DNA of 64,000 nucleotides, taken from RH-AL1 sp965198715. Lineage in GTDB: Bacteria > Pseudomonadota > Alphaproteobacteria > Rhizobiales > Beijerinckiaceae. The position numbers and the translations under genes are program-made. Shown here piece by piece: positions 33,341 through 40,820 of the stretch; position 1 is the stretch's first letter; each line of letters starts with the position of its first letter. A model generated the notes under the pieces. That model had not been told where the DNA came from. It saw only the letters and a list, made by a program, of their open reading frames with translations, and searched no databases. The stretch covers positions 1,364,001 to 1,428,000 of the forward strand of contig CBDAPV010000001.1 in assembly GCA_965198715.1 (NCBI GenBank), in the 5' to 3' direction.

Positions 33341-34828
33341 CTAATCGGCCGAGAACCGCTCGCGCAGGCGGTGCTTGAAGATCTTGCCCGTGTCGGCGCG
33401 GGGCAGGTCGGCGACGATCTCGATCCGTCCGGGCATGGGCCCCGTGCCAAGAGCCTCGCGGATCGCTTCCGGCGTCAGCGCGGCGCCGGGCAGCGGCTCG
33501 ACGCAGGCGCAGGCGACCTCGCCGCCCTCGGCCGGGAGGCCGAACACCGCGCAGTCCGCCACGCCCGGCAGTCCGAGGATCGCGGCCTCGATCTCCGCCG
33601 GCACCACGGTCGCGTCGCCGATGCGGATCAAGTCGCGGCCGCGGTCGTGCAGGAAGAGGTAGCCGTCTCCGTCGAGGTGGCCGACATCGCCGGCGGTGAC
33701 GCGGTCGCCGCGCCCGATGGCGGCGCGCTCGGCCTCGCGGCCGGGATAGGTGAAGCGGTGCAGGTTGTCCGAGGCGGCGTAGATCGTGCCGGCCGCGCCG
33801 GGCGGCACGGGGCGCCCGTCCGCGTCGAGCACGGCGAGCGCGATGCCCGGCAGCGCGCGACCGACGCTGCCGGGGTGGCTGCGCGCATCCCCGCTGTCGG
33901 CCAGCGTGAGGAGTCCCGTCTCCGTCGACCCGTAATATTCGTGCACGATCGGCCCCCAGGCCGAGATCGCCTCGGCCTTCAGCGCCGGCGGGCACGGCGC
34001 GGCGCCGTGGACGACGTGGCACAGCGAGCCGGTGTCGTGGCGTCGCCGCACCGCCTCCGGCAGTCGCAGCAGGCGCAGCATCATCGCCGGCGAGAGATGC
34101 ACGTGCGTGACCCCGTGGCGGGCGATCAGCGCCAGCGCCTCCGCCGCCTCGAAGCGGGCCATCAGCACGATGTCGGCGCCGGCACCCAGCGCGAGCCGGG
34201 CGAAGGCCCGCGGCACCGAATGCGACAGCGGCCCGGTGACCAGCGCCACCGCGCGCCCGGGCTTGTCGAAGCCGTAGACCCGCCTGGCCTTGGCCGAGCC
34301 CTCCGAGCGCGAGCCGGTGCGGCGCACGGCCTTGGGCCGGCCCGTCGAACCCGAAGTGTAGGCGAGCGACGGCGCGGCGGCGGCCGGCTCGCCGGCAAAA
34401 GGCGGCTGCGTCGCGAGCCAGACCTCCCACGCGGGATCGTCGCCGTGCGGCACCGCGTCGGGCGCGCCGCCGATGAAGGCAGGAAACGGCACGACGATCG
34501 TCGCAAGGCCCGCCGGCAGCCGCCCGCGCAGCGGCGCCAGCAGGTCGGCGTGGGCGACCAGCACCCGCGCGGCGCAATCCTCGAGGATGAAGAGGAGGTC
34601 GTCCGCCGCCATGTGGCGGTCGAGCGGCACCGCGGTCGCGCCGAGCAGCGTCGCCGCCCTTTGCGCCTCGAAGAACACGGCATCGTTGTGCAGCAGCAGC
34701 GCCGCGGTCGCGCCGGGCGCGAGGCCGAGCGCGGCGAGGCCGGTGGCGGCGCGGCGCGCCCGCACCTCGATCTCGGCGTGGCTCCGCGACGTTGCACCGG
34801 CGCAAATCCGCGGCTCGTGTGGCGTCAT
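33341..34828 (-). CDS. AMP-dependent acyl-CoA synthetase/ligase
   Basis: 495 residues from the ATG at 34828; the very long open frame upstream is antisense to the MFS gene. ANL-superfamily motifs in order: YTSGSTGRPKAV (phosphate loop), HEYYGSTETG, TAGDVGHLDGDGYLFLHDRGRDLIRIG (hinge region) and the catalytic Lys in PRADTGKIFKHRLRERF. These enzymes activate a carboxylate as acyl-AMP and transfer it to CoA. The short, loosely conserved substrate region does not tell the acid. Divergent from the MFS transporter at 34910, with 81 bases between, so the transporter may import the acid. Confidence 0.9.
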   Translation of the reverse strand: MTPHEPRICAGATSRSHAEIEVRARRAATGLAALGLAPGATAALLLHNDAVFFEAQRAATLLGATAVPLDRHMAADDLLFILEDCAARVLVAHADLLAPLRGRLPAGLATIVVPFPAFIGGAPDAVPHGDDPAWEVWLATQPPFAGEPAAAAPSLAYTSGSTGRPKAVRRTGSRSEGSAKARRVYGFDKPGRAVALVTGPLSHSVPRAFARLALGAGADIVLMARFEAAEALALIARHGVTHVHLSPAMMLRLLRLPEAVRRRHDTGSLCHVVHGAAPCPPALKAEAISAWGPIVHEYYGSTETGLLTLADSGDARSHPGSVGRALPGIALAVLDADGRPVPPGAAGTIYAASDNLHRFTYPGREAERAAIGRGDRVTAGDVGHLDGDGYLFLHDRGRDLIRIGDATVVPAEIEAAILGLPGVADCAVFGLPAEGGEVACACVEPLPGAALTPEAIREALGTGPMPGRIEIVADLPRADTGKIFKHRLRERFSAD

Positions 34829-34909
34829 GCCCTCGATCGGGTGCAAGGCTTGCGCCGGGATACACCCGCCGCCAAGCTCTGATATGGGGAACGGCGGCAC
34901 GGAGTGGGC

Positions 34910-36154
34910 ATGAGTTCTCAGGACAACGCGGACGCCACGCCTCTCGCGCTGCTGCGCCCGCATGCCAAGCTCGTCCTCGCCTGCTTCCTCGGCTGGTTCC
35001 TCGACGCGTTCGACCAGGTCGCCCTGATCCTGGTGCTGCCGGTCGTCGGCCAGCATTTCGGCGTGTCGCTCTCCATGATGGGGCTGGTCCTCGCCGCCCA
35101 GAGCATCGGGCGCATCGCCGGCAACATCGGCTGGGGCTGGCTCGCCGACCGCTACGGCCGCAAGCTCACCTTCATGATCGGCGTGATCTGGTTCGCCGCC
35201 TTCTCCGGCATGACCGGGCTGGCCTGGTCCTACGCCGCGCTGATGGTGATCCAGTTCTTCTTCGGCATCGGCTTCGGCGGCGAGTGGACGGCCTCGGCCG
35301 CGCTGCTGATGGAGAGCGTGCCCGAGCGCGCCAAGAAGGTGGCGTCCTCGCTGATGATGGCCGGCTACGAATTCGGCTTCTTCGCCGCCTCCGCCGCCAA
35401 CGCGCTGCTGGTGCCGCATTTCGGCTGGCGCTCGCTGTTCTTCGTGGGCGTGGTGCCGGCGGTGCTCGCCATCTTCATCCGCCGCGGCATCGACGAGAGC
35501 CCGGTATGGCTGCGCGACCAGGAGCGCAAGAGCCGCGAGACCCCGGCCGACCGCCGCGACACGCCGCGCTTCCGCATGGACTTCGCCGCCTGGCAGGCCT
35601 GCCTGTTCATGGCGGCGCTGCAGTTCCAGACCGCGTCGCTGTACTCCTTCTACCCGACGCTGCTGAAAACGGTGCACGGCTTCGGCGACACCGGCGTGTT
35701 CTACGCCGTCGCGATCTACTCGCTGGGCTCGATCATCGGCAAGCTGACGATCGGGCAGGTCGCCACGCGCATCGGCGAGCGCGCCACCATCTACGGCTGC
35801 CTCGCCATCACGCTGCTGGGCATCGTGCCCTTCGCCGCCTCCGCGGCGCTGCCGGCGGTGCTCGCCACCGCCTTCGTGGTCGGCGGCTCGTCCTCGGGCG
35901 TCTTCGCCCTCGTGCCAGCCTACCTGTCGCCGCGCTTCGCCGACGCGGTGCGCTCGTTCGGCATGGGGCTGGCCTACGCGGTGGCCGCCGGCTGCCAGGC
36001 GGTCGCCGTCTACGTGGTGCCCAGGAGCGCCGACGCCGGCCTCGGCCTGCCGGCGGCGATCGAGATCTTCGTCGCCATCAGCTCGGTCGGCGTCGCCGCC
36101 GCCATCCTGCGCCAGCCCCGCCACCTGCCGGGCACCGTCGAGGTGGGGGTCTGA
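34910..36154 (+). CDS. MFS transporter, aromatic-acid/SIT-like
   Basis: 414 residues from ATG 34910 (GGAG 5 bases upstream; GTG 34904 is the alternative). Twelve membrane segments with GWGWLADRYGRK after helix 2 (MFS motif A) and FLGWFLDAFDQVALIL in helix 1, a Phe-Asp pattern typical of the aromatic-acid:proton and sialic-acid symporter groups. FGIGFGGEWTASAALLMESV is the helix-4 region of that group. The solute is likely an organic or aromatic acid, consistent with the divergent CoA ligase, but not proven. Confidence 0.87.
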   Translation: MSSQDNADATPLALLRPHAKLVLACFLGWFLDAFDQVALILVLPVVGQHFGVSLSMMGLVLAAQSIGRIAGNIGWGWLADRYGRKLTFMIGVIWFAAFSGMTGLAWSYAALMVIQFFFGIGFGGEWTASAALLMESVPERAKKVASSLMMAGYEFGFFAASAANALLVPHFGWRSLFFVGVVPAVLAIFIRRGIDESPVWLRDQERKSRETPADRRDTPRFRMDFAAWQACLFMAALQFQTASLYSFYPTLLKTVHGFGDTGVFYAVAIYSLGSIIGKLTIGQVATRIGERATIYGCLAITLLGIVPFAASAALPAVLATAFVVGGSSSGVFALVPAYLSPRFADAVRSFGMGLAYAVAAGCQAVAVYVVPRSADAGLGLPAAIEIFVAISSVGVAAAILRQPRHLPGTVEVGV

Positions 36155-36283
36155 GCGCGGCGCCTCGTGCGCGCGCAGCAGGGTTTCGTAGCGCGCGACG
36201 AGGGTCGGCCCGAACGGCTGGCGTGCCGCCATCGCGAAGATCGGCTGCAGGCGGGCGTCCTGAACAGGTGAGGATGCGAACAT
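36155..36283 (-). pseudogene. possible 5' gene remnant next to the MFS gene
   Basis: On the minus strand an ATG at 36283 with GGAG 6 bases upstream opens a coding-like stretch of about 43 codons (FASSPVQDARLQPIFAMAA, then RQPFGPTLVARYETLLRAHE). It then runs without a stop into DNA that is the antisense of the MFS gene. It looks like the beginning of a real gene whose remainder has been lost at the junction, but a short functional peptide cannot be excluded. Family unknown. Confidence 0.3.
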
Positions 36284-36325
36284 GGTGAACTCCATGCGAG
36301 GCTCCGGCCGACGCGCGCGAAGGCG

Positions 36326-36534
36326 CGGGCGAGGCCGTCGAGGTCCGAAGTTTGGGAGGGGGTGCGGCGGGGCCGAAGCTCGGGCCGCGCGAGGACTTTA
36401 GCCGTTACGAGCGGGTGCGCAAGAGGGGCGCCGCCGCTGGCGGTTTGGCGTCGGACAAGGTTGCGAGTCGCAGCTGTCTTTTGGGGGGGCGGGAGAATCT
36501 TGGTTCGGGCTTGATCGCGTTTGATCATGCGGGA
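36326..36534. repeat. diverged direct repeat, copy A
   Basis: This roughly 210-base stretch aligns with 37116-37314. Shared blocks include a GGGCGAGGCCGTCG-like start, GGGGCCGAAGCTCGGGCCG, TAGCCGTTACGAG, GTCGGACA, GCTGTCTTTT and GCTTGATC...TTTGATCA near the end. The copies differ by substitutions and small indels. Copy A lies directly upstream of the orphan gene at 36601. Apart from this repeat the 36155-36600 gap holds only the possible gene remnant at its left end. Confidence 0.65.
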
Positions 36535-36600
36535 AGAAATAAGCTCTTGAAGACGCGCCTTATGGTCCGTTCACGCGAGTTTCGGACAAAGGAGGTGAGC

Positions 36601-37017
36601 ATGACAGAGGCAGACGCCATCCATGAGTGCCTGAGGGGCCTGATACGAACTCCTGATTACGACGAGCTGCAAGACGCCTGCGATGAGATCGAGCGACGGG
36701 CCGACCGCCTCGAGTTCGTGCCGGATCTTCTCGCGATCATGGAGGCCCATCCAGATTTCGACTTCGGAACGCCTGGGCCTGTCGTACATACGATGGAGAA
36801 ATGCGCCGGCTACACCAAATATCTGATCGATTCGATCGAAAGAATGCCGATGTTCTACACGATCTGGATGGTCAATAGACTAGCTAATGGAACAAGCGGC
36901 CGAGAGCGCATGATGTACATAGACCTGCTCCGACAGGTAAGTTCAAATGAGAAGTGGGACCTTGAGACACGCGACAGCGCGAAAGAGCTTTTGATCCATC
37001 AGGAAAGCTTCGAATAG
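36601..37017 (+). CDS. orphan helical protein flanked by direct repeats
   Basis: 138 residues; ATG at 36601 with an exceptionally strong ribosome site (AAGGAGGTGA). The protein is acidic and all-helical (DELQDACDEIERRADRLEF, FVPDLLAIMEAHPDFDFG, YLIDSIERMPMFYTIWMVNRL) with no signal or membrane segment. Base composition is clearly lower in GC than the neighbours, which suggests acquisition. Small acidic helical proteins of this sort are common among immunity proteins of contact-dependent toxins, but no toxin is adjacent and I do not recognise the family. Confidence 0.7.
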   Translation: MTEADAIHECLRGLIRTPDYDELQDACDEIERRADRLEFVPDLLAIMEAHPDFDFGTPGPVVHTMEKCAGYTKYLIDSIERMPMFYTIWMVNRLANGTSGRERMMYIDLLRQVSSNEKWDLETRDSAKELLIHQESFE

Positions 37018-37115
37018 CGCATCTCGGCAAGCGCGGACATGCATGCATCGGGAGGAAGCCATGAAAGTCACCATCCGGTCCCTCTCCACACATGGCGTGA
37101 GGCGCGGCCTCGCCG

Positions 37116-37314
37116 GGGGCGAAGCCGTCGGTCTGAAAGGTTTGGGGAGCGGCAGGGCCAAAGCTCGAGCCGCGAGGAATTTGGCCGTTACGAGGGAAGG
37201 CGCAAGGGGGTCGGTGCGGGCGATGGTTCCGGGTCGGACAGATCCGCGAGGCGCGGCTGTCTTTTCGAAGGTGAAAAACAAGTGGATCGAGCTTGATCAC
37301 TTTTGATCAGCGGA
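37116..37314. repeat. diverged direct repeat, copy B
   Basis: Same orientation as copy A at 36326-36534, with the same order of conserved blocks (GCCAAAGCTCGAGCCG, TGGCCGTTACGAGG, GTCGGACA, GCTGTCTTTTC, GCTTGATCACTTTTGATCAG). Copy B lies just upstream of the HigBA-like operon. The two copies bracket the orphan gene. Confidence 0.65.
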
Positions 37315-37352
37315 TCTCCTGTTCGAGGAGTTTTCACCACGACTTGCTCTTT

Positions 37353-37370
37353 TGTATCGGTTTCGATACA
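37353..37370. promoter_or_regulatory. operator palindrome of the HigBA-like module
   Basis: TGTATCG-GTTT-CGATACA is a perfect 7-base inverted repeat, 8 bases before the toxin GTG, in the only AT-rich part of the region. Toxin-antitoxin operons of this class are normally repressed by their HTH antitoxin binding such a site. Confidence 0.6.
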
Positions 37371-37378
37371 TTTGTGGT

Positions 37379-37702
37379 GTGAAGCCTGTGACGTTCCTCG
37401 GTGATAGTCGGAAAATTCTACAATCCTTTCCTGATGCACCCCGTTATCGGGCTGGCGTCGAGCTGCGCGCGGTACAACTCGGCTTTGATCCTGACGACTG
37501 GAAGCCCATGAAAACAGTAGGGCCAGGCGTTCGGGACATAAGGATCAGGGACAGTTCGGGCGCCTTTCGGATCATCTACTTAGCGACGCTGCCGAACCGG
37601 GTTTTGGTCCTTCATGCGTTCCAAAAAAAGGCCCAGCAAACAGCGCAACGCGACATAGACCTTGCGGTGAAGCGTCTAAGAGAGTGGAAGGCCGAACAAT
37701 GA
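37379..37702 (+). CDS. RelE/HigB-like toxin (Gp49 family)
   Basis: 107 residues from the GTG at 37379. It carries DSRKILQSFPDAPRYRAG, MKTVGPGVRDIRIRDSSGAFRIIYLA and the C-terminal LHAFQKKAQQT motif, all diagnostic of the phage Gp49-like/HigB group of ribosome-dependent mRNA interferases. The conserved basic and His residues (RxxY, HAFQKK) are present, so the toxin is probably active. Toxin precedes antitoxin, the usual HigBA order, and the stop overlaps the antitoxin ATG. Confidence 0.9.
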   Translation: MKPVTFLGDSRKILQSFPDAPRYRAGVELRAVQLGFDPDDWKPMKTVGPGVRDIRIRDSSGAFRIIYLATLPNRVLVLHAFQKKAQQTAQRDIDLAVKRLREWKAEQ

Positions 37703-37980
37703 ACGTCGAAACCTTCGAGAGCGTGTTTGAGGCTTTGGCCGATACCTCGGCGGAAGCTGCCAACATGACCGCGCGCGCCGACCTCCTGATTGCCATTCGC
37801 GAGCGAGTGAAGGCGTGGGAAACGCCGCAGGATGAGGCCGCTGCAAGGCTGGGCCTGACGCGTCCCCGTCTTAACGACTTGTTGCGGGGCAAGGTAGACA
37901 AGTTCTCCCTGGACGCGCTCGTCAACATCGCTAGCGCGGCCGGGTTCGTGCTGCGAATCCAGCTAAGCGAGGCCGCGTAG
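37699..37980 (+). CDS. HigA-like XRE-family antitoxin
   Basis: 93 residues; ATG at 37699 overlaps the toxin stop by 4 bases. The N-terminal part is a short helix pair (ETFESVFEALADTSAEAANM). The C-terminal HTH reads QDEAAARLGLTRPRLNDLLRGKVDKFSLDALVNIA, typical of XRE-type antitoxins. It should neutralise the RelE-like toxin and repress the operon through the palindrome at 37353. Confidence 0.9.
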   Translation: MNVETFESVFEALADTSAEAANMTARADLLIAIRERVKAWETPQDEAAARLGLTRPRLNDLLRGKVDKFSLDALVNIASAAGFVLRIQLSEAA

Positions 37981-38139
37981 TCGCCTCTGATCCTTGCACC
38001 GTGCAACCCTTCCGGGGAGGGAGCAGTGGAAAGGGCGCCCGAAGGCCGATGCCATGAAGGTCCCGGTGAAAATTAAGCGTGGGGGCGGCACGCCGCTACC
38101 CAATTGCCGGGTCACGCCCGAATATCTTAGGATGCCCGC

Positions 38140-38691
38140 ATGGGCGTGGTTCCGAACACTCGCATGACGGTGAACGATTATCTCACCTGGGCCGAAGGGC
38201 GGCAGGGTCGCTTTGAGCTGATCGACGGGGCCGTATACGCGATGAGTCCCGGGCGAGCGGTCCACGCCGAAGTGAAGGCCGCCGTCTACACGGCGCTGGC
38301 GGCGCGGATCAAGCAGCGGCGTTTTCCATGCCACGTCTTGCCGGACGGCATGACCGTGCGGGTCGATGCCGCGTCGGCCTACGAACCCGATGCACTCGTC
38401 TATTGCGGCGACAAGCTGCCACCGTCGGCGCTGGACGTGCCCGAGCCGGTCATCGTGGTGGAGGTGCTGTCGACGCGCCACGTCGACCTCGGGCGCAAGC
38501 TGGCGGGCTATTTCACCTTGCCGAGCATCGTGCATTACCTGATCGTCGACCCGGACCAGCCCCTCATCATCCATCACGCCCGTCGCGACGGCGACACGAT
38601 AGCGACCCGTATCGTGCGCGACGGCACGATCTCGCTCGACCCGCCGGGACTGGAGCTGACGCTTACGGAGATCTACGCGGGCGGGAGCTAG
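38140..38691 (+). CDS. Uma2-family putative endonuclease
   Basis: 183 residues starting MGVVPNTRM; an internal Met (38164) is an alternative. Uma2 (formerly DUF820) proteins have a PD-(D/E)xK nuclease fold. Visible here are FELIDGAVYAMSPG with the Glu, the Asp in YEPDALVYCG and the E-x-x in VIVVEVLSTRHVDLGRKL, plus YLIVDPDQPLIIH. The family is abundant in cyanobacteria and in some alphaproteobacteria, often near mobile DNA. Its in vivo role is not established. Single gene. Confidence 0.87.
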   Translation: MGVVPNTRMTVNDYLTWAEGRQGRFELIDGAVYAMSPGRAVHAEVKAAVYTALAARIKQRRFPCHVLPDGMTVRVDAASAYEPDALVYCGDKLPPSALDVPEPVIVVEVLSTRHVDLGRKLAGYFTLPSIVHYLIVDPDQPLIIHHARRDGDTIATRIVRDGTISLDPPGLELTLTEIYAGGS

Positions 38692-38719
38692 AGCAATGTC
38701 CGCCGTTGCGGACTTGCTC
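38691..38719. other. hairpin after the Uma2 gene
   Basis: GAGCA-A(T)-GTCCGC and GCGGAC-T-TGCTC form a 12-bp stem with one bulged T and a CGTT loop, beginning at the last base of the Uma2 stop codon. No T run follows, so termination is possible but not assured. Confidence 0.45.
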
Positions 38720-38828
38720 CAACACAGAATAAACGTAGCAAGGACAGGCAGATAAGTGTCGCGAAGCGACTTCGAATCATCGTCCGATGCTTTAGCGCGG
38801 TGCCATCACTTACGGACCGCCGCTGGCG

Positions 38829-39035
38829 ATGGATGACCTGACCGCCCGCATCGCGGCCCTCGAGATGCGCGTCGCGCACCAGGACGCCACGATCGAGGAG
38901 CTGAACGCGACGATCACGGCGCAATGGCGCACGATCGACGCGCTGGGGCGCGAGATGGCGATGCTGAGCGAGCGCCTGCACGACATCGGCCGCCGCGAGC
39001 CCGGCGCGGCGGAGCCGCCGCCGCCGCACTACTGA
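38829..39035 (+). CDS. slyX: SlyX family protein
   Basis: 68 residues. A single amphipathic helix forms a coiled coil (RIAALEMRVAHQDATIEELN, then TIDALGREMAMLSERLHDIG), followed by the EPPPPHY tail that is diagnostic of SlyX. Function is unknown; in E. coli the gene is next to slyD but was found by its lysis phenotype. It converges with the DUF155 gene, leaving 9 bases between stops. Confidence 0.9.
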   Translation: MDDLTARIAALEMRVAHQDATIEELNATITAQWRTIDALGREMAMLSERLHDIGRREPGAAEPPPPHY

Positions 39036-39044
39036 ACCCGGGCT

Positions 39045-39848
39045 TCAGTGCCGCCACAGCACGATCTGGCCGATCGTCAGCAGGATCTCGGCGGTGATCA
39101 GCACCACCACCAGGATCTCCAGCCGGTGGGCGCGGTCGGCGTCGATGATGTCGGTCATGGCGCGCGCGGTCTCGGCGATGACGTCGAGCTTGCGCTTCAA
39201 CGTGCCGGCGCGTTCCTTGAGCTCGTACTCGTCCTCGAGCCGGGCGTAGAGCCGCTCGAGGTCGGGCCGGTCCCACAGCACGTCGGGCTTCTCCTCCACC
39301 GCGACGCGGCCGGAGACGCGGTGCTGCACCAGCAGGGTCTGGCCGATGAGCTTCAGCATCGACCGGCGATTGCGCGGCGTGCGCCCGTGCGCGAACAGCC
39401 GGCCGGCGAAGGGCTCGATCACGTCGAACACCGCGTTGACCTCGCGCTCGTCGCGGCCGAGCGAGACGCTCTTGGCCAGGGCGTCGGCGACCACCAGCAG
39501 GCGCGGCGGCGTCAGGTCGCGCAGCGCGATGGCGCCGCCGGGCGGGATGCGGTCCTCGCCCTCGGGGGCGACCTCGAGCACGGCGGTCTCGTCGTCGACG
39601 TGGGCGTGCGGGCCGGTGAGGCGGGCGCGCAGCTGCTGCAACACCTCCTCCTCCTCGAGCGGCGACAACCCCACGGCGACGGCGACGCCGAAGCGGTAGA
39701 GCACGACGAAGCCCGACGCCCCGGCCTGGAAGGCCAGCGGATTGACCGAGATCATGTCGGCCCGCTCCAGCCCGGACGCGTCGATGCGGTCGCCCAGGAG
39801 GAGCGCGCGGGCCGTCGTGCGGGTGGTGGGCGGGGCGGAGGACGTCAT
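39045..39848 (-). CDS. RMD1/DUF155 family membrane protein
   Basis: 267 residues. The N-terminal half is a beta-rich domain (FVVLYRFGVAVAVGLSPLEEEEVLQQL). The middle carries the conserved NRRSMLKLIGQTLLVQHRVSGRVAVEEKPDVLWD segment, and residues 245-263 form one C-terminal membrane helix (LEILVVVLITAEILLTIG). This is the layout of yeast RMD1 and mitochondrial RMND1 relatives. Bacterial function is not established. Confidence 0.88.
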   Translation of the reverse strand: MTSSAPPTTRTTARALLLGDRIDASGLERADMISVNPLAFQAGASGFVVLYRFGVAVAVGLSPLEEEEVLQQLRARLTGPHAHVDDETAVLEVAPEGEDRIPPGGAIALRDLTPPRLLVVADALAKSVSLGRDEREVNAVFDVIEPFAGRLFAHGRTPRNRRSMLKLIGQTLLVQHRVSGRVAVEEKPDVLWDRPDLERLYARLEDEYELKERAGTLKRKLDVIAETARAMTDIIDADRAHRLEILVVVLITAEILLTIGQIVLWRH

Positions 39849-39888
39849 GGCGCGTCCCTATTATCCTGCCGAGGCCTGCCAGTCTCCC

Positions 39889-40407
39889 TCAAGTCCGCCG
39901 CGTGACGTCCGCGAGCTTGACGAGATCGAGCGCCAGCAGGGGAGCCTCTACCGGAAGCCTCGTGAAGCCGTGATGCAGATAGAAGGCTTCCGCGGCCGGT
40001 GAAATCGCGTGCACCAGGACCAGGCGGGCCGAGACCTGCGTGGCCGCAAGCTGCGAGCGGTGGACTGCGTCGGCGAGCAGGACGCGCCCAAGACCTTTCG
40101 CCTGCCAGCGTCGATCGATAGCCAGGCGGCCGAGCACGACGGCGGGTATCTGCCGGGGCATGTTGCGGCGCATCGCACCCGGGACTTCCTGCGCCAGGAT
40201 CTGCCCCATGCTGAGAGCATGGAAACCGATCACTCTGGGCGTGCCGGCCTTGCACGCGACATAAGTCCGGCTGGCGCCGGTCTCTGCGTTCTGCAGGGCG
40301 CGCTTGCGAAGCCAATCGTCCAACACCGCTTCACCGGAGTCGAAGGTCTCGAGGACGTGAGTGTCACGCAGAAGGACCGGGGCTTCGAAGCCCGATGGTT
40401 CAGCCAT
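39889..40407 (-). CDS. GNAT acetyltransferase toxin (TacT-like)
   Basis: 172 residues; ATG 40407 overlaps the antitoxin gene by 8 bases. It has the GNAT core with the acetyl-CoA loop in VVLGRLAIDRRWQAKGLGRVLL (Q-x-K-G-L-G), IGFHALS, and the catalytic Tyr in AEAFYLHHGFTRLP. TacT toxins acetylate the amino acid on charged tRNA and stop translation. It lies immediately downstream of a DUF1778 antitoxin, which is the standard partner, so this is a type II TA module. Confidence 0.9.
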   Translation of the reverse strand: MAEPSGFEAPVLLRDTHVLETFDSGEAVLDDWLRKRALQNAETGASRTYVACKAGTPRVIGFHALSMGQILAQEVPGAMRRNMPRQIPAVVLGRLAIDRRWQAKGLGRVLLADAVHRSQLAATQVSARLVLVHAISPAAEAFYLHHGFTRLPVEAPLLALDLVKLADVTRRT

Positions 40408-40681
40408 CCCGATCGTGCGATGCGCCGAGCAGCCGCTTCATGCCGGCGATTTCCTCGGGTGCCGCATCGGCGTCCATCCAGTCCATCACCTTACGGAATG
40501 CCTCGGCCTCGACGTGGATCGTCGTCTGGTCGAGCAACACCGCCTTCGCCTCGCGCAAGGCCGACGCCATCATGAATTGCGACCGGTTGGCCCCGACGAT
40601 TTCCGCCGCCTGATCGATGAGCCGGCGATCCTGCGCCCGGGCGCGGAGATGGATGTGAACTTCGGCCATCGTGTCGCTCAT
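40400..40681 (-). CDS. TacA-like DUF1778 antitoxin
   Basis: 93 residues from MSDTM; a second Met at residue 5 is an alternative. The N-terminal ribbon-helix-helix DNA-binding part (VHIHLRARAQDRRLIDQAAEIVGANRSQFM) is followed by a toxin-binding tail (DWMDADAAPEEIAGMKRLL). It pairs with the GNAT toxin 8 bases overlapping downstream. A strong palindrome at 40700-40722 sits 19 bases upstream. Confidence 0.9.
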   Translation of the reverse strand: MSDTMAEVHIHLRARAQDRRLIDQAAEIVGANRSQFMMASALREAKAVLLDQTTIHVEAEAFRKVMDWMDADAAPEEIAGMKRLLGASHDRDG

Positions 40682-40699
40682 ACGTGAAGCGTCCACCCA

Positions 40700-40722
40700 T
40701 TGTGTTGCCGATGTCAACACAA
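40700..40722 (-). promoter_or_regulatory. operator with embedded -35 of the TacAT module
   Basis: TTGTGTTG and CAACACAA are perfect 8-base arms around a 7-base centre. On the minus strand the upstream arm contains the consensus -35 hexamer TTGACA (complement of 40712-40717), so antitoxin bound here would block the promoter. Confidence 0.65.
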
Positions 40723-40760
40723 ACCTGTCTGCGTGTACCAGGCTTAATAAAGCAGGATCT

Positions 40761-40799
40761 TTCCTTCTCCGCCTACGAGACCCGCAAGGGGAGAAGGGA
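40761..40799. repeat. palindromic repeat related to that at 30802
   Basis: TTCCTTCTCC and GGAGAAGGGA arms (one wobble) around a 19-base loop. It shares the core CCTTCTCC/GGAGAAGG with the perfect hairpin at 30802-30834. It sits between the TacAT promoter and the peptidase gene. Confidence 0.5.
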
Positions 40800-40820
40800 T
40801 GTGCTGATGTCGATACGCGC

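Larger units (their letters stand above)
37018..37378. other. 361-base gap with repeat copy B and the HigBA promoter
   Basis: No convincing gene. An 87-codon plus frame from 37043 lies across repeat copy B and is not supported by a ribosome site or family resemblance. The right end, from 37341, is AT-rich and contains the operator-like palindrome at 37353 in front of the toxin gene. Confidence 0.55.

Noticed and set aside
33341..36295. 984-codon minus-strand open frame
   Set aside because: Only the 3' part (33341-34828) is a real acyl-CoA synthetase; the 5' part is antisense to the MFS gene and open only because of high GC.
37043..37306. 87-codon frame over repeat copy B
   Set aside because: Similar stretches in copy A are broken by indels in other places, so the repeat is more likely non-coding.
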